64,000 nucleotides of DNA from JBMNMU01 sp050953505 (GTDB lineage: Bacteria; Bacillota; Clostridia; Peptostreptococcales; Anaerovoracaceae), in contig JBMNMU010000001.1 of NCBI GenBank assembly GCA_050953505.1, forward strand, positions 1,240,001-1,304,000, written 5' to 3'. This document shows, piece by piece, positions 7,587-16,980 of the stretch (the stretch's first letter is position 1; every line of letters starts with the position of its first letter). The notes under the pieces were generated by a model. The model saw only the letters and a program-made list of their open reading frames with translations, did no database searches and was not told the origin of the DNA. The translations under genes were made by a program, and so were the position numbers.

Positions 7587-9681
7587 CATATCTAAGCCAT
7601 TAATACTAGAAAACTTAAGACGTTTTTGGGCAATTCCTGTACTTTCATTTTTAGTCTATTTTCTGTCAGGGGTCTTTCCCATTTTAATGACTTATAATAA
7701 AATTAATAATATTGCACGTTATATAGAGCTTTCTCTGAATAACATGCAACCATTTTTCATGTTTGCTCACCTAATTTTTCCTATTATGGCGGCAGTGATT
7801 GTTTTTAAGTACTTACAGAGCACAAGCGCCGTTTCCATGATGCATTCCATGCCTTTCACCAGAATGAAGCTCTTTAACAGTAGTGTGGTGTCCGGACTAA
7901 TCCTCATTCTTGTACCAATTTTCCTCAATGGTATTATTCTTTTGGCAATTAGCAAGCCAGCTTATTATCAATATGGAACAGAAATGGGTCTGATGACTAA
8001 TACGGTAAACCTCTTTGCCCGATCTGAAATACTGAACTGGATATGGGTATCTGCTGTGATGGTGATATTCATCTATGCAGTGTCAATATTTTCAGGGATA
8101 ATTTCAGGAAATTCTTTAATGCATTTTGCCATGTGCCTATTTTTTAATTTCATTGCACCGGGATTATATGCTATCTTCGTAGCTTATTTCTCTAAATTCC
8201 TTTTTGGGTTTGATACTTCAGGCAGCTGGATTGATTTTGCTATGAGTATTTCACCCTTCCTCAATGCTTTACAAAAATCAGGGGATTTTAGCCTAGGAGT
8301 GACTATTTATTATATTATCACTTTCCTAATATTGATTGCTCTGTCTGCCTTTCTGTATAAAAGAAGAAAGCTTGAGAGAGCTGGAGATTCATTGGTCTTC
8401 GGATTTATGGAGCCTATTATCTGCTACCTTATAGCATTTTTAGGTATGACCTTATTAGGCTTCTACTTCGAAGTCTTAGGAGATTCCATTTTCTACTTTT
8501 ATGCTGGATTAGCGGCGGGAACCATTATATTCTTCATTATCGGTCAAATGATTGTAAAGAAGACACCGCGTATCTTTAACAGTAAGGGACTTCGTAGTTT
8601 TATTATCTATGGAATAATAGCAATCTTCCTGATGGTAAGCTTGAATATGGATGTTACCGGATTTGAGAAACGTGTTCCAAATACAAAGGATGTAAAAAGC
8701 TTTATTATGGATGAAAACTTTAGATTTGGGTCATCTATGCACTATTACAATAGATTCTACTATTCCCCAATGGAGCCGATATTTGAAGATGTGGAAAACA
8801 TCAAGGCTATCACAGCATTTCACCAATCTGTTGTAGAGAATAAAAACCACTTTGAAAATCTAGGAAACGTATACGGCATTAATTTTGGGATAGAATACGA
8901 TCCTGAAAATGCTTTCTCTATTAATAGAAGGTATGTTATCGACTATGAGTTCTATAGAAATAATCCAGAGCTTAAAAAGATTTATGAGTCTAAGGAATAT
9001 AAGACCATATATTCCATAAAAAACATTCAATTTGAGCAGTTAAAAAGTATTTACCTAAACTCCACAGACCATCGGGATAGCGTAGAAATCAAGAATGAGC
9101 AGGAAATGCAAGAGCTGCTTGATGCAATTGAGCGAGATTTCCAGGCTCAAAGCTTTGAGGATAGGGTCAGCCTGAAGCGAAATTATGCCACTGCAGAAAT
9201 ATCATTTACCTACAAGGATCAAGAATCGGATACACCTGAGCGTCTTTTAGATGGCAGTATCAATTTATCAATTACCGACAACTATAAAAATACTATTACG
9301 TGGCTAGAAAATCATGGGTACTCAGAGAATTTTGAGCAGCGTGCTGAGCTGGTGGAGTACATTGAAATTTTCCACCATCAACAAGCTTTAGATGGGGGCT
9401 ATGACACAAGAACACCCGATATGGCTTATCAAGGTAAATCCCTAAAAATTACAGATCCTGAAAAAATTCAGGAGATCTTGGACACTTATGAAATCAACAA
9501 TATAGATTATGAGAGTTATTACCACGGTAGAATTGTCTACAAGGGTACTTATCCTGAGCATATCGATGGGGGGCCAGAAGCTATGTGGATGTACGAAGAA
9601 AAAGGCATTTATGACTATTCTACTTCGTTTTACCTTAATGAAGGAAATATTCCAAACTATGTGCTAGAATATTTTCAATAA
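7561..9681 (+). CDS. ABC transporter permease with large soluble C-terminal part
   Basis: A 706-residue permease partner of the preceding ATPase. The N-terminal ~370 residues hold roughly ten hydrophobic segments, starting around residues 20-40 and ending with a helix at about 360 (IIYGIIAIFLMVSLNMDV). The remaining ~330 residues are soluble and rich in charged and aromatic residues, with no domain I recognise. The GTG at 7561 is preferred because GGGAGGTG precedes it at normal spacing; an in-frame ATG at 7540 lacks this. It overlaps the ATPase gene by 26 nt. Membrane topology is inferred from hydrophobicity only. Confidence 0.8.
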   Translation: MKSKASFFSISKPLILENLRRFWAIPVLSFLVYFLSGVFPILMTYNKINNIARYIELSLNNMQPFFMFAHLIFPIMAAVIVFKYLQSTSAVSMMHSMPFTRMKLFNSSVVSGLILILVPIFLNGIILLAISKPAYYQYGTEMGLMTNTVNLFARSEILNWIWVSAVMVIFIYAVSIFSGIISGNSLMHFAMCLFFNFIAPGLYAIFVAYFSKFLFGFDTSGSWIDFAMSISPFLNALQKSGDFSLGVTIYYIITFLILIALSAFLYKRRKLERAGDSLVFGFMEPIICYLIAFLGMTLLGFYFEVLGDSIFYFYAGLAAGTIIFFIIGQMIVKKTPRIFNSKGLRSFIIYGIIAIFLMVSLNMDVTGFEKRVPNTKDVKSFIMDENFRFGSSMHYYNRFYYSPMEPIFEDVENIKAITAFHQSVVENKNHFENLGNVYGINFGIEYDPENAFSINRRYVIDYEFYRNNPELKKIYESKEYKTIYSIKNIQFEQLKSIYLNSTDHRDSVEIKNEQEMQELLDAIERDFQAQSFEDRVSLKRNYATAEISFTYKDQESDTPERLLDGSINLSITDNYKNTITWLENHGYSENFEQRAELVEYIEIFHHQQALDGGYDTRTPDMAYQGKSLKITDPEKIQEILDTYEINNIDYESYYHGRIVYKGTYPEHIDGGPEAMWMYEEKGIYDYSTSFYLNEGNIPNYVLEYFQ

Positions 9682-9739
9682 GGGTATACCCGCCCAATGA
9701 AAAATTGGCGAAATTCTTTGCAAAATGGGGTTAATAATA

Positions 9740-9779
9740 GAGGCTGATAAACGATCCGTTTATCAGCCTCACTTTTTTA
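9740..9779 (+). terminator. Terminator of the GntR/ABC operon
   Basis: A 14-bp perfect stem, GAGGCTGATAAACG/CGTTTATCAGCCTC, with a three-base loop, followed by ACTTTTTTATT on the + strand. Confidence 0.9.
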
Positions 9780-9814
9780 TTGATTATTCGAGATTATTCG
9801 TTATCAGAATCAGA

Positions 9815-10438
9815 TTATTCGTTATCTGCTGCTTGCTCTTCAGCATCCTCAGTAGCCTCTTCGTCTTCATCACTTCCAGCTGCTGTCTTAGCTTCTCCTA
9901 TTGATAGAATCAAGTGTTCTCCATCTAATTCAGGAGTAATACCATTTGGTAGCTTCAAATCGCTGACAAAAAAGTTATCTCCCGCTAGTAGCTCTGATAC
10001 ATCTACATCGATTCCTTCAGGTATATCCTGAGGTAATCCTTTTACAGGAATAGTATCTAAGTGCTGTAATAAGATCAGCCTCTTCAATTCTACCTGTTCT
10101 CTTCCCAAAACTCTAACAGCGATATCTGCCTTTATCTCCTCAGTAAAGGAGACAGCTTGAAAATCAACATGAAGTACATCTTTTTTAACGGGGCTGTATT
10201 GGATTTCACGAATCATGATGCTATGCTCTTCACCATCAACATCTAGCTTGAAAACTGAGTTTCTACCATATTTGGCAATGCTCTTTCTAAGCTCGTCCAT
10301 TTTTACAGCAACAGGTATTGATTCCATTCCCTTTCCGGAAACATTCCCCGGAACTAAGCCTCCTTGTCGTAGCTTTTTGCTAAGACGGCTATTGGTTTCA
10401 TTCCTCTTTTCTACATGTATTATTCCTATTTCTTTCAT
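9815..10438 (-). CDS. rplY: 50S ribosomal protein L25 / general stress protein Ctc
   Basis: A 207-residue long-form L25 (TL5/Ctc type) that binds 5S rRNA. The N-terminal L25 domain is about residues 5-92 (RLSKKLRQGGLVPGNVSGKG; HSIMIREIQYSPVKKDVLHVDF). A beta-rich C-terminal domain follows, with GLPQDIPEGIDVDVSEL. An acidic tail of Glu and Asp ends the protein, as is common in Firmicutes. GGGAGGAATTT precedes the ATG. It stands alone with a promoter upstream. Confidence 0.95.
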   Translation of the reverse strand: MKEIGIIHVEKRNETNSRLSKKLRQGGLVPGNVSGKGMESIPVAVKMDELRKSIAKYGRNSVFKLDVDGEEHSIMIREIQYSPVKKDVLHVDFQAVSFTEEIKADIAVRVLGREQVELKRLILLQHLDTIPVKGLPQDIPEGIDVDVSELLAGDNFFVSDLKLPNGITPELDGEHLILSIGEAKTAAGSDEDEEATEDAEEQAADNE

Positions 10439-10574
10439 ATTAAATTCCTCCCTTATTATTCAATTAAAGTCTGATTGCGTAGCGAGCAATCTTAGAGTTT
10501 TCTCATAAGTTTAGAACACCTTATAATTCAATGAACGGTTCCTACATGATATGACATTCTAATGCGTTCATTCT

Positions 10575-10604
10575 ATTATAAGTTAATCTCATCTTATGGG
10601 TCAA
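10575..10604 (-). promoter_or_regulatory. Promoter of rplY
   Basis: On the minus strand, TTGACC and TATAAT are 18 bp apart, placing transcription start about 130 nt before rplY. The leader contains the inverted repeat AATGAACG...CGTTCATT (around 10530-10570), which could form a stem in the mRNA. Confidence 0.6.
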
Positions 10605-10787
10605 TGAATCTTCCTATAGCAACGCCAAAAACTCCAATGACTATTGTATCATAGGTTTGAAGGTAATCATACAATAAGTTTTTTCTATGGCACACCACCT
10701 AAGTTAAAATTCATGGATTTATTATACCACATAATTGGTAAAAAACTATATCATTATTTATTTTGCAGCATAATAAACATATCATGC
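10605..10787. other. Gene-free segment with one hairpin
   Basis: No coding potential seen. An inverted repeat ATTGTATCAT...ATCATACAAT (around 10643-10676) is followed on the + strand by GTTTTTTC, like a terminator, but no + strand gene ends here. A TATAAT with extended TG (10788-10793) just after the segment may be the -10 of the following flavoprotein gene. Confidence 0.3.
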
Positions 10788-10825
10788 TATAATGTTTAGT
10801 ATCTTATTACTTTAGGAGGAACACA

Positions 10826-12202
10826 TTGAAATATAAGGAAGAATTAATATATGATCTTATCATAGTTGGCGCAGGCGCAGCAGGATTGTTTGCAGGAGCC
10901 TCTCTACCTGCTCCCATGAAGGGCTTGATTTTAGAAAAAGGCAAAGCACCTGGAAGAAAACTTCTAATGTCAGGTGCCGGTCAATGTAATTTAACTCACG
11001 AAGGCAATATCAAGGATTTTATTACTCACTATGGAGAAAACGGAAGCAGAATACGATCTTTACTATATCGTTTTAACAATCAAGCCGTAATTAATTTTTT
11101 TGAGATGAAGGGTGTTCCTCTTTTTCAGCGGGCAGATGGTAAAGTATTTCCTAAATTCCTTCAAGCAAAAGAAGTTCTTAATGCGCTCTTGGATTCTTGC
11201 TATGAGAATGGACTGGAGATTGTTTATTCATCTCAGGTGGTTAATATTATTAAGCAAGATAGTTCAAGCACCTATACTGTACAAACGAAAGATCAGTCCT
11301 ATAAGACTAAGAAAATAATTATTACTACTGGTGGCGCATCCTATCCCACTACTGGATCTGATGGAGGTTTTTATGAAGTGATAAAAGATCTAGGCATCCA
11401 GGTGAACCCTTTAAAGCCTTCTTTAGTACCCCTTTTTGTTCAGGACTATCCTTACAAAGAGCTGTCCGGAATATCCTTTCAAAATTCAGAAGTTACTATA
11501 CTGCCAATGGATAAGTTTAATGAAAAGGAAAACAGAAATAGCATCACCATTTCTGAGAAATTAAAAACAAAAAAGATTATAAATAAGGATGCCCTTTTGT
11601 TGACCCATACTGGTTTTTCAGGCCCTGCTATACTGAATTTATCAAGGTATATCTCTATAGGCCAGCAGATATCCATCAATTATTATAACCATAAACCATT
11701 TCATATCCTTAAAAAAGAATTAAGCGCCTACTTAAAGGGCAATAGCAAACAGCTTATTACAGCTTTATATGAATATTTTAATCAGGATTTATCCCAAGCT
11801 TCCTCCCGGTTGCCGAAACGGTTTCTTGAAATCATTTGCTTACGTAGTGATATGGATCCCACTCAGAAAGCTTCACAGCTTTCCGGGAAAGCGCTCCACT
11901 CCGTAGTGAGCCTCATTACTCAAGATACCTATTCCGTCAGCGGTTTGGGAGGATTTAATGTTGCCATGGTGACAAAAGGCGGCGTGGATTTGGATGAAAT
12001 TAATATTAAGACCATGGAGTGCAAAAAATACCCCGGCCTCTTCTTTGCTGGAGAGGTCCTGGATGTAGACGGTGATACCGGAGGATACAATCTTCAGTTT
12101 GCTTTTTCCTCTGGATATACTGCAGCTAATGGAAGCAGAATCATTTCATCCAAAAACCATGAGAAAAACTCAAGCATTGAAAAAAACAGTAAGCATAATT
12201 GA
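10826..12202 (+). CDS. HI0933-family FAD-dependent oxidoreductase
   Basis: A 458-residue flavoprotein of the HI0933/YhiN (aminoacetone oxidase-like, BaiN-like) family. The FAD-binding Rossmann motif is VGAGAAGLFAG (about 14-24), followed by the family signature GRKLLMSGAGQCNLTH (about 48-63). The C-terminal FAD contact region is GLFFAGEVLDVDGDTGGYNLQFAFSSG. A TTG start is set by AGGAGGAACACA. It is a single-gene unit. The physiological substrate of this family is mostly unknown, so no reaction is assigned. Confidence 0.88.
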   Translation: MKYKEELIYDLIIVGAGAAGLFAGASLPAPMKGLILEKGKAPGRKLLMSGAGQCNLTHEGNIKDFITHYGENGSRIRSLLYRFNNQAVINFFEMKGVPLFQRADGKVFPKFLQAKEVLNALLDSCYENGLEIVYSSQVVNIIKQDSSSTYTVQTKDQSYKTKKIIITTGGASYPTTGSDGGFYEVIKDLGIQVNPLKPSLVPLFVQDYPYKELSGISFQNSEVTILPMDKFNEKENRNSITISEKLKTKKIINKDALLLTHTGFSGPAILNLSRYISIGQQISINYYNHKPFHILKKELSAYLKGNSKQLITALYEYFNQDLSQASSRLPKRFLEIICLRSDMDPTQKASQLSGKALHSVVSLITQDTYSVSGLGGFNVAMVTKGGVDLDEINIKTMECKKYPGLFFAGEVLDVDGDTGGYNLQFAFSSGYTAANGSRIISSKNHEKNSSIEKNSKHN

Positions 12203-12247
12203 CCTTTATATTTCTTCTATATAAATTAGTTTCCTTTGTTAAGACTT

Positions 12248-12586
12248 TCATTCGTCGTCTTCTTCTCCAATCAGTTCCGCTAACTCTTCCTCTGTCAGCT
12301 CATCAAAATTCACAGGTTGGTCAGGAATTTCATCGGAAAGGATCGGTACTGCTACAATAATGTTCTTGGCATCCTCCAAGGAGGATTCAGGAACATAAAT
12401 ATCAATGGGAAATGCGCTGTTTGAGCCCATAAAGATCTCTAGAAAATTCCCTCCACCTTTGTATTTTTTAATGGAAGGGATTCCTTCACTTCGAAGCTTT
12501 GACTCTAACAAGTCTGCTTCAAAACTGTTTTTTGCAGTGCAAAGATATACACCGTCGCGCCATTCCTTCTTATCATGGTTTTCCAT
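12248..12586 (-). CDS. DUF2007-like protein
   Basis: A 112-residue protein resembling the DUF2007 (putative signal-transducing) fold: YLCTAKNSFEADLLESKLRSEGIPS, then a glycine-rich turn and PIDIYVPESSLEDAKNII. A very acidic tail ends it. The start at 12586 (MENHDKK) is chosen because GGAGGGTTACCT precedes it; the open frame extends eight codons further upstream into the thrS terminator. It lies 3' of thrS on the same strand. The function is unknown. Confidence 0.65.
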   Translation of the reverse strand: MENHDKKEWRDGVYLCTAKNSFEADLLESKLRSEGIPSIKKYKGGGNFLEIFMGSNSAFPIDIYVPESSLEDAKNIIVAVPILSDEIPDQPVNFDELTEEELAELIGEEDDE

Positions 12587-12613
12587 AGGTAACCCTCCGA
12601 TTCTTAACAATAT

Positions 12614-12653
12614 AGAGCCTTTTTCAAAGTGTGAAAGCTTTGAAAAAGGCTCT
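12614..12653 (-). terminator. Terminator of thrS
   Basis: A 16-bp perfect stem, AGAGCCTTTTTCAAAG/CTTTGAAAAAGGCTCT, 8 bp after the thrS stop. No strong T-run follows on the minus strand, so termination may be partial and allow read-through into the DUF2007-like gene. Confidence 0.6.
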
Positions 12654-12661
12654 TATGAGCG

Positions 12662-14569
12662 CTAGTTAGCTTTATCAGCAATTTCTTTTTGAAGATCTGA
12701 AATGAATTGATCTAGTGGAATAGAGCCAAGCTCCCCTTTTTTGCTTGACCTTACTGTGAGTTCTCCGGATTCCATTTCCTTCTCGCCAAGGACACCAAAA
12801 TAGGAGACTCTTTCATTTCTTGCTTCTCTGATCTTATATCCAATTTTTTCATTTCTTACATCCACTTCAACACGGAGTCCTACATCTCGAAGCTTTCTCC
12901 CCACTTCTTCTGCATAATCAGTAAACTTCTCTGTTACAGTTAATAGCTTCACTTGAACCGGCGCTAGCCATAAAGGGAATTTTCCTGCAAAGTGTTCCGT
13001 CAAAATGCCAATAAATCTTTCAATACTGCCAAACACCACCCTATGAATCATCACAGGCCTATGTTTCTCACCATCACTGCCCATATATGTCAGGTCAAAT
13101 CTTTGTGGCATCTGGAAGTCAAGCTGAATCGTTCCGCACTGCCATGTCCTACCGATACTGTCCTCTAAATGGAAATCTATTTTAGGGCCGTAAAAAGCTC
13201 CGTCCCCTTCATTAATAATATACGGCAACCCTTTTTCTTCAAGGGCTTCTTTCAGCGCATTAGTCGCCATATCCCACTCTTCTTCCGTACCCATGGAATC
13301 CTCGGGACGTGTAGAAAGCTCGATATGATATTTAAATCCGAAGAGAGTATAAACATAGTCGACTAAATCGATAACACCAATAATCTCATCCTTTACCTGT
13401 TCAGGCAACATAAACAAGTGGGCATCATCCTGTGTGAAGGTTCTCACCCTCATAAGTCCATGAAGCGCTCCTGAAAGCTCGTGCCTGTGAACCTGACCCA
13501 TTTCTGCCAGTCTAATGGGGAAATCCCTATAACTATACATCTTTCTTTTGAACGCCAGCATAGCACCTGGGCAATTCATAGGCTTGATAGCATAATCTCC
13601 TTCGTCGATCTTTGTGAAGTACATGTTATCCTGATAATGGTCCCAGTGACCTGAAGTATGCCAAAGATCCTCGTTTAAAATCAGAGGTGTTTTGATTTCC
13701 TGGTATCCCCTTTCAGAGTGAACCTTTCTCCAAAAGGCCTCCAGCTCATTTCGAATGATCATACCCTTTGGCATAAAGAACGGAAATCCAGGACCTTCTT
13801 CGTATATGGCAAAGAGATCCATTTCCTTGCCAATTTTTCTATGGTCTCGCTTCTTTGCTTCTTCTAATCTAACAATATATTCATCTAGCAGTGCCTGCTT
13901 TGGATAAGATGTTCCATAAATCCTCTGAAGCATCTTATTCTTTTCGCTGCCCTTCCAATAGGCTCCAGCTGTGCTCATCAGCTTAATAGCTTTCACTGCA
14001 CCTGTAGAAGCTAGGTGGGGTCCTGCGCAAAGATCCGTAAAGTCTCCCTCTTTATAAAATGAAATGACTGCCTCTTCAGGTAAATCGTTGATAAGCTCTA
14101 CCTTATATGGTTCTCCCTGCTCTTCCATAAGCTTTATGGCTTCCTCTCTGGGGAGCTCGAATCTTTCTAGAAGATGATTTTCCTTGATGATTCTTTTCAT
14201 CTCTTTCTCAATTTTTCCTAAATCTTCTTCGGAAAATCTGTGCTCTAAATCAAAATCATAATAAAACCCGTTGTCAATAGCTGGCCCAATTCCCAGCTTG
14301 GCTTCAGGAAATAACCTCTTCACTGCCTGAGCTAAGATATGTGAGCTTGTATGTCTAAAGGTATCTTGCCCTTCTTTGTCTTCAAACTTTAATATTTCTA
14401 ACTGGCAGCTATCTTCTAGCTTGTAATTCAGGTCCTTTACTTCTCCGTTTACAAGGCCCGCCACCGCTTCTTTGGCTAATCCGCGATGGATGGATTTGGC
14501 CACTTCTAATATGGTGGAGCCTTTTTCTACTTCTCTAATACTGCCGTCCTTTAATGTTATCTTTATCAT
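12662..14569 (-). CDS. thrS: Threonyl-tRNA synthetase
   Basis: Class II aminoacyl-tRNA synthetase charging tRNA-Thr, 635 residues, full family length. It has an N-terminal TGS domain (1-62), a second editing-like domain with HTSSHILAQAVKRLFP (zinc-type HxxxH, about 74) and the catalytic core with motif 2 around MNCPGAMLAFKRK and RLAEMGQVHRHE. The zinc ligands of the core include that Cys. The C-terminal anticodon-binding domain starts near residue 535 (WLAPVQVKLLTV). The second of two consecutive ATGs has the better spacing to AGGAGG. It is preceded by a ~190-nt leader and a consensus promoter. Confidence 0.96.
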   Translation of the reverse strand: MIKITLKDGSIREVEKGSTILEVAKSIHRGLAKEAVAGLVNGEVKDLNYKLEDSCQLEILKFEDKEGQDTFRHTSSHILAQAVKRLFPEAKLGIGPAIDNGFYYDFDLEHRFSEEDLGKIEKEMKRIIKENHLLERFELPREEAIKLMEEQGEPYKVELINDLPEEAVISFYKEGDFTDLCAGPHLASTGAVKAIKLMSTAGAYWKGSEKNKMLQRIYGTSYPKQALLDEYIVRLEEAKKRDHRKIGKEMDLFAIYEEGPGFPFFMPKGMIIRNELEAFWRKVHSERGYQEIKTPLILNEDLWHTSGHWDHYQDNMYFTKIDEGDYAIKPMNCPGAMLAFKRKMYSYRDFPIRLAEMGQVHRHELSGALHGLMRVRTFTQDDAHLFMLPEQVKDEIIGVIDLVDYVYTLFGFKYHIELSTRPEDSMGTEEEWDMATNALKEALEEKGLPYIINEGDGAFYGPKIDFHLEDSIGRTWQCGTIQLDFQMPQRFDLTYMGSDGEKHRPVMIHRVVFGSIERFIGILTEHFAGKFPLWLAPVQVKLLTVTEKFTDYAEEVGRKLRDVGLRVEVDVRNEKIGYKIREARNERVSYFGVLGEKEMESGELTVRSSKKGELGSIPLDQFISDLQKEIADKAN

Positions 14570-14759
14570 CATTACCTCCTAGGTCGGTTTTATATCCACT
14601 AATATAATAGTTCACCTGATTTGTGAAACTAGTTGTTGTTTTGCTTATCATATTACAATCGATGATTTATTGATTACTACTAGCACATTACTAATATGCT
14701 CAGCAACCTGTAGATCATTTAGCTATCCTCTCATCTGAGACGAATAGACTAATAGTATA

Positions 14760-14787
14760 ATTATATTCTTTAATAGATTTTTGTCAA
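14760..14787 (-). promoter_or_regulatory. Promoter and leader of thrS
   Basis: TTGACA and TATAAT are 16 bp apart on the minus strand. The ~180-nt leader to thrS contains the stem TAGTTTCAC...GTGAACTA shortly before the ribosome site, which could regulate translation. I looked for the T-box sequence AGGGTGGTACCGCG expected for thrS and did not find it. Confidence 0.6.
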
Positions 14788-14846
14788 GAAACAGGAGTTC
14801 CTAGAGTGTTATCTTGTGCATTTCTAAGCAAAACGAAGTAGGGCCT

Positions 14847-15722
14847 TTACCAAATTTCCAAAGGATTCACACCATATACCTGAACAACTTCAAACAAATC
14901 ACTATTTGCAATATCTTTTGGTGTTACAAGCCAAGTGCCGTTAGAATCTATATCGTAACCATGAATATAAAATGGGTACCAAACGAGATGAGAGCAGTGC
15001 GTCTTTTTAATGGGTATCGGCGCTTTTATGGGGAATCCTGCAAGTAGTCCATAGGGAACACCTGCCATATGCTCACGTGCATAATCTGCGATTTCAGCTG
15101 CTTTATAGCCATCGTCGTCATTCTTTAATCTGAGCAACATAAAGCTAGGATAGGTCCTCCACTTATCAACACCCTGGATGGTTGAATCATGGCCCCAGAG
15201 GGTGGACTCTAAGGTCATTTTCTTTTCTTCATCCACAACAATAGCAGCATGTCCATGTCTCCATCCTATTGAATGGGTGGATTTTGTTATAAATACATCC
15301 CCTTTTCTTAAATTAGCTATTTGAAAAGCTTCAATATTCTTTTTCTCTAAAGCCACGATATTTTCTTCGAATGTAATCCAACCTATTTTTCTACACTTAA
15401 CTGTAATGGGCTTGAAAAAGTTTTCTTGATATTTTTTAAGTACTGCCTTTACCTCAGAAGCTTCATCATTATCTAAGCGCAGTCTGTCAATAGCCAGCCG
15501 CCCTAAGCCTGTCTGTTTAAACACCTCATCATAATCCTCTTTACTTAATGTCTCCTTAATTATAATATGATCCAAATCGGTCTTAAGATAATCAGGCTTC
15601 CAAATAAGATCCTTGTCAACTATATAATCCAAAATTAATACAACACCAATAGCGATAGCTATAAAAACTACCGCTACTAGCACTGTTTTTTTTAAGATTA
15701 ATTCTAATCTTTGATTCACCAT
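14847..15722 (-). CDS. Permuted NlpC/P60 (YiiX-type) cysteine peptidase-like protein
   Basis: A 291-residue protein with one N-terminal membrane helix (about residues 10-30, VLVAVVFIAIAIGVVLIL) and an outward-facing domain. Two blocks match the circularly permuted papain-like amidases of the YiiX/YebB type: GDVFITKSTHSIGWRHGHAAIVVD (candidate catalytic His) and KKTHCSHLVWYPFYIHGYD (candidate catalytic Cys). Such enzymes cut amide bonds in peptidoglycan or lipid-linked substrates. It is the last gene of the Tad-like operon, 54 nt after the preceding gene, so a role in opening the wall for the apparatus is plausible. That role is inference. Confidence 0.65.
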   Translation of the reverse strand: MVNQRLELILKKTVLVAVVFIAIAIGVVLILDYIVDKDLIWKPDYLKTDLDHIIIKETLSKEDYDEVFKQTGLGRLAIDRLRLDNDEASEVKAVLKKYQENFFKPITVKCRKIGWITFEENIVALEKKNIEAFQIANLRKGDVFITKSTHSIGWRHGHAAIVVDEEKKMTLESTLWGHDSTIQGVDKWRTYPSFMLLRLKNDDDGYKAAEIADYAREHMAGVPYGLLAGFPIKAPIPIKKTHCSHLVWYPFYIHGYDIDSNGTWLVTPKDIANSDLFEVVQVYGVNPLEIW

Positions 15723-15775
15723 AAAAAATCAACCTGCTCTGCTAGTGTTACTGTTCACACACAGGACTGAGTAGG

Positions 15776-16234
15776 CTACACCTCAGGTAATTCATACCTT
15801 GACATTCTGGTAATCTGAGTCACCTCAATAAATGGCAGCCTAAACATATCTGGAATATCATATGTCAATGTTACGGTTAGGGAAGGAACTCCCTTTTCAT
15901 AGCTTAAGTTGTGTCCTTCTCCATCTTTATATCCCAAATCATCGTCTTGAAACTCGGTCTGGTAGGATAGTTTCCCTAACTGGAGAAATGGCGATTTGCT
16001 CCTTGTGCTATCTATAATGTACTTTATATATTTTTCCCCTTCTTCATAGTTAAATACTAGTCTACCATGAGAATATTCCTCCGCATCATAATATAAGGCG
16101 GCACCTGCAGCACATTCCTCTGCTAAGGCCTTTAGAAACACTTGGCCCTTTACGTACCTATCCATATCCGTTTGATAAGTTAAAAAGCTAATATTAATGA
16201 TAAATAAACCTAAGAAAACCATAAAAACTTTCAT
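15776..16234 (-). CDS. Pseudopilin-like membrane protein of the Tad-like cluster
   Basis: A 152-residue protein starting with a hydrophobic helix (MKVFMVFLGLFIINISFLTY) followed by an extracytoplasmic domain, the layout of TadE/TadG-type pseudopilins. No clear prepilin-peptidase cleavage motif is visible. It has a negatively charged body with aromatic-rich strands. It starts 1 nt after the stop of the preceding cluster gene. Family assignment rests on topology and position, not on a recognised domain. Confidence 0.55.
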   Translation of the reverse strand: MKVFMVFLGLFIINISFLTYQTDMDRYVKGQVFLKALAEECAAGAALYYDAEEYSHGRLVFNYEEGEKYIKYIIDSTRSKSPFLQLGKLSYQTEFQDDDLGYKDGEGHNLSYEKGVPSLTVTLTYDIPDMFRLPFIEVTQITRMSRYELPEV

Positions 16235-16235
16235 T

Positions 16236-16649
16236 TTAATTCCTTATCCGTTCACTGGCTGTCCAGCTTTCGACAGTATACATCCCCCTATTATCCTCAT
16301 CAGAAATACCCAAAAATACATTGCCTGCCATTATCTTTTCAATAGGTACCGATATCTTGTAATGAATTAGCTCCCTTTCATCAAATATGTCTGTCCGGTA
16401 TCTTGGTGTCTCATCCAGCTCCAACAGAATATCCTCTTCATTAATATCAAAGCTGTTACTTATATTTTTTATCAATTCCTTTTTAATTTCCTCTGAAAAG
16501 CATCCTTTTTGTTTTGCCTCCTCCTTCGCTGCATATACATATTCCTGAAAACGTCCTATACGATGGTTATTTATTTGATCAAGGGAAAATTGGAGCAGAA
16601 ACATGAGCAAAATAGGTAGAACCGCTAGCAAAACAATAAAATGCTTCAT
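16236..16649 (-). CDS. TadE/DUF4320-like pseudopilin
   Basis: A 137-residue protein with an N-terminal hydrophobic helix (about 3-22) and then RIGRFQEYVYAAKEEAKQKGCFSEEIKKEL, the helical stretch seen in TadE-like/DUF4320 proteins, where an Arg-rich helix and a Lys-Gly turn follow the membrane segment. The rest is predicted extracytoplasmic. AAAGGAGTATT gives a strong start. It belongs to the Tad-like operon. The similarity is moderate and function is inferred from context. Confidence 0.55.
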   Translation of the reverse strand: MKHFIVLLAVLPILLMFLLQFSLDQINNHRIGRFQEYVYAAKEEAKQKGCFSEEIKKELIKNISNSFDINEEDILLELDETPRYRTDIFDERELIHYKISVPIEKIMAGNVFLGISDEDNRGMYTVESWTASERIRN

Positions 16650-16662
16650 AATACTCCTTTCT

Positions 16663-16809
16663 TTATGGCAAATTTGTTCTCAGCACCAGATCATTTTTCC
16701 ATACTTCAGTAACGACATTCAAAAGGGAATCCTCTGAAGGCCCCATAATCATATTGTAAATGGCTATTCCTAGCAAAACGGTGCTACATAATATGATAAA
16801 TGATTTCAT
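16663..16809 (-). CDS. 48-aa Flp/pilin-like small membrane peptide
   Basis: Encodes 48 residues beginning MKSFIILCSTVLLGIAIYNM, a single hydrophobic helix, followed by an amphipathic acidic tail containing EDSLLNVVTEVWKND. AGAGGTAGAT is the ribosome site. Size, order and helix resemble small Flp pilins or pilin-like subunits, but there is no typical leader before the helix. It is paired with a similar peptide just upstream and preceded by tadC. Confidence 0.6.
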   Translation of the reverse strand: MKSFIILCSTVLLGIAIYNMIMGPSEDSLLNVVTEVWKNDLVLRTNLP

Positions 16810-16824
16810 ATCTACCTCTATTTA

Positions 16825-16965
16825 TTATTCATTTTGGAAAATGCTTTCTATTTGGCTCTTAGCTGTATCGGATATGGTCTCTGCATTGGTTTTAAAATCT
16901 CCCACAAACCCTGCTATAGCAACACCTAACACAATCATAGAGACTAGTACAATTATTTGTTTCAT
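16825..16965 (-). CDS. 46-aa Flp/pilin-like small membrane peptide
   Basis: Encodes 46 residues beginning MKQIIVLVSMIVLGVAIAGF, then the polar helix GDFKTNAETISDTAKSQIES. AGAGGACACTT precedes the ATG. It is the first of two adjacent small one-helix peptides and lies directly after tadC. The helix plus short amphipathic tail suits the major fibre subunit of a minimal Tad-like pilus, which is inference. Too short for most gene callers. Confidence 0.6.
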   Translation of the reverse strand: MKQIIVLVSMIVLGVAIAGFVGDFKTNAETISDTAKSQIESIFQNE

Positions 16966-16980
16966 AAGTGTCCTCTTTTC

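Noticed and set aside
14573..14760. T-box riboswitch before thrS
   Set aside because: The leader is long enough and has hairpins, but the conserved AGGGTGGTACCGCG sequence and a terminator with T-run just before thrS were not found.
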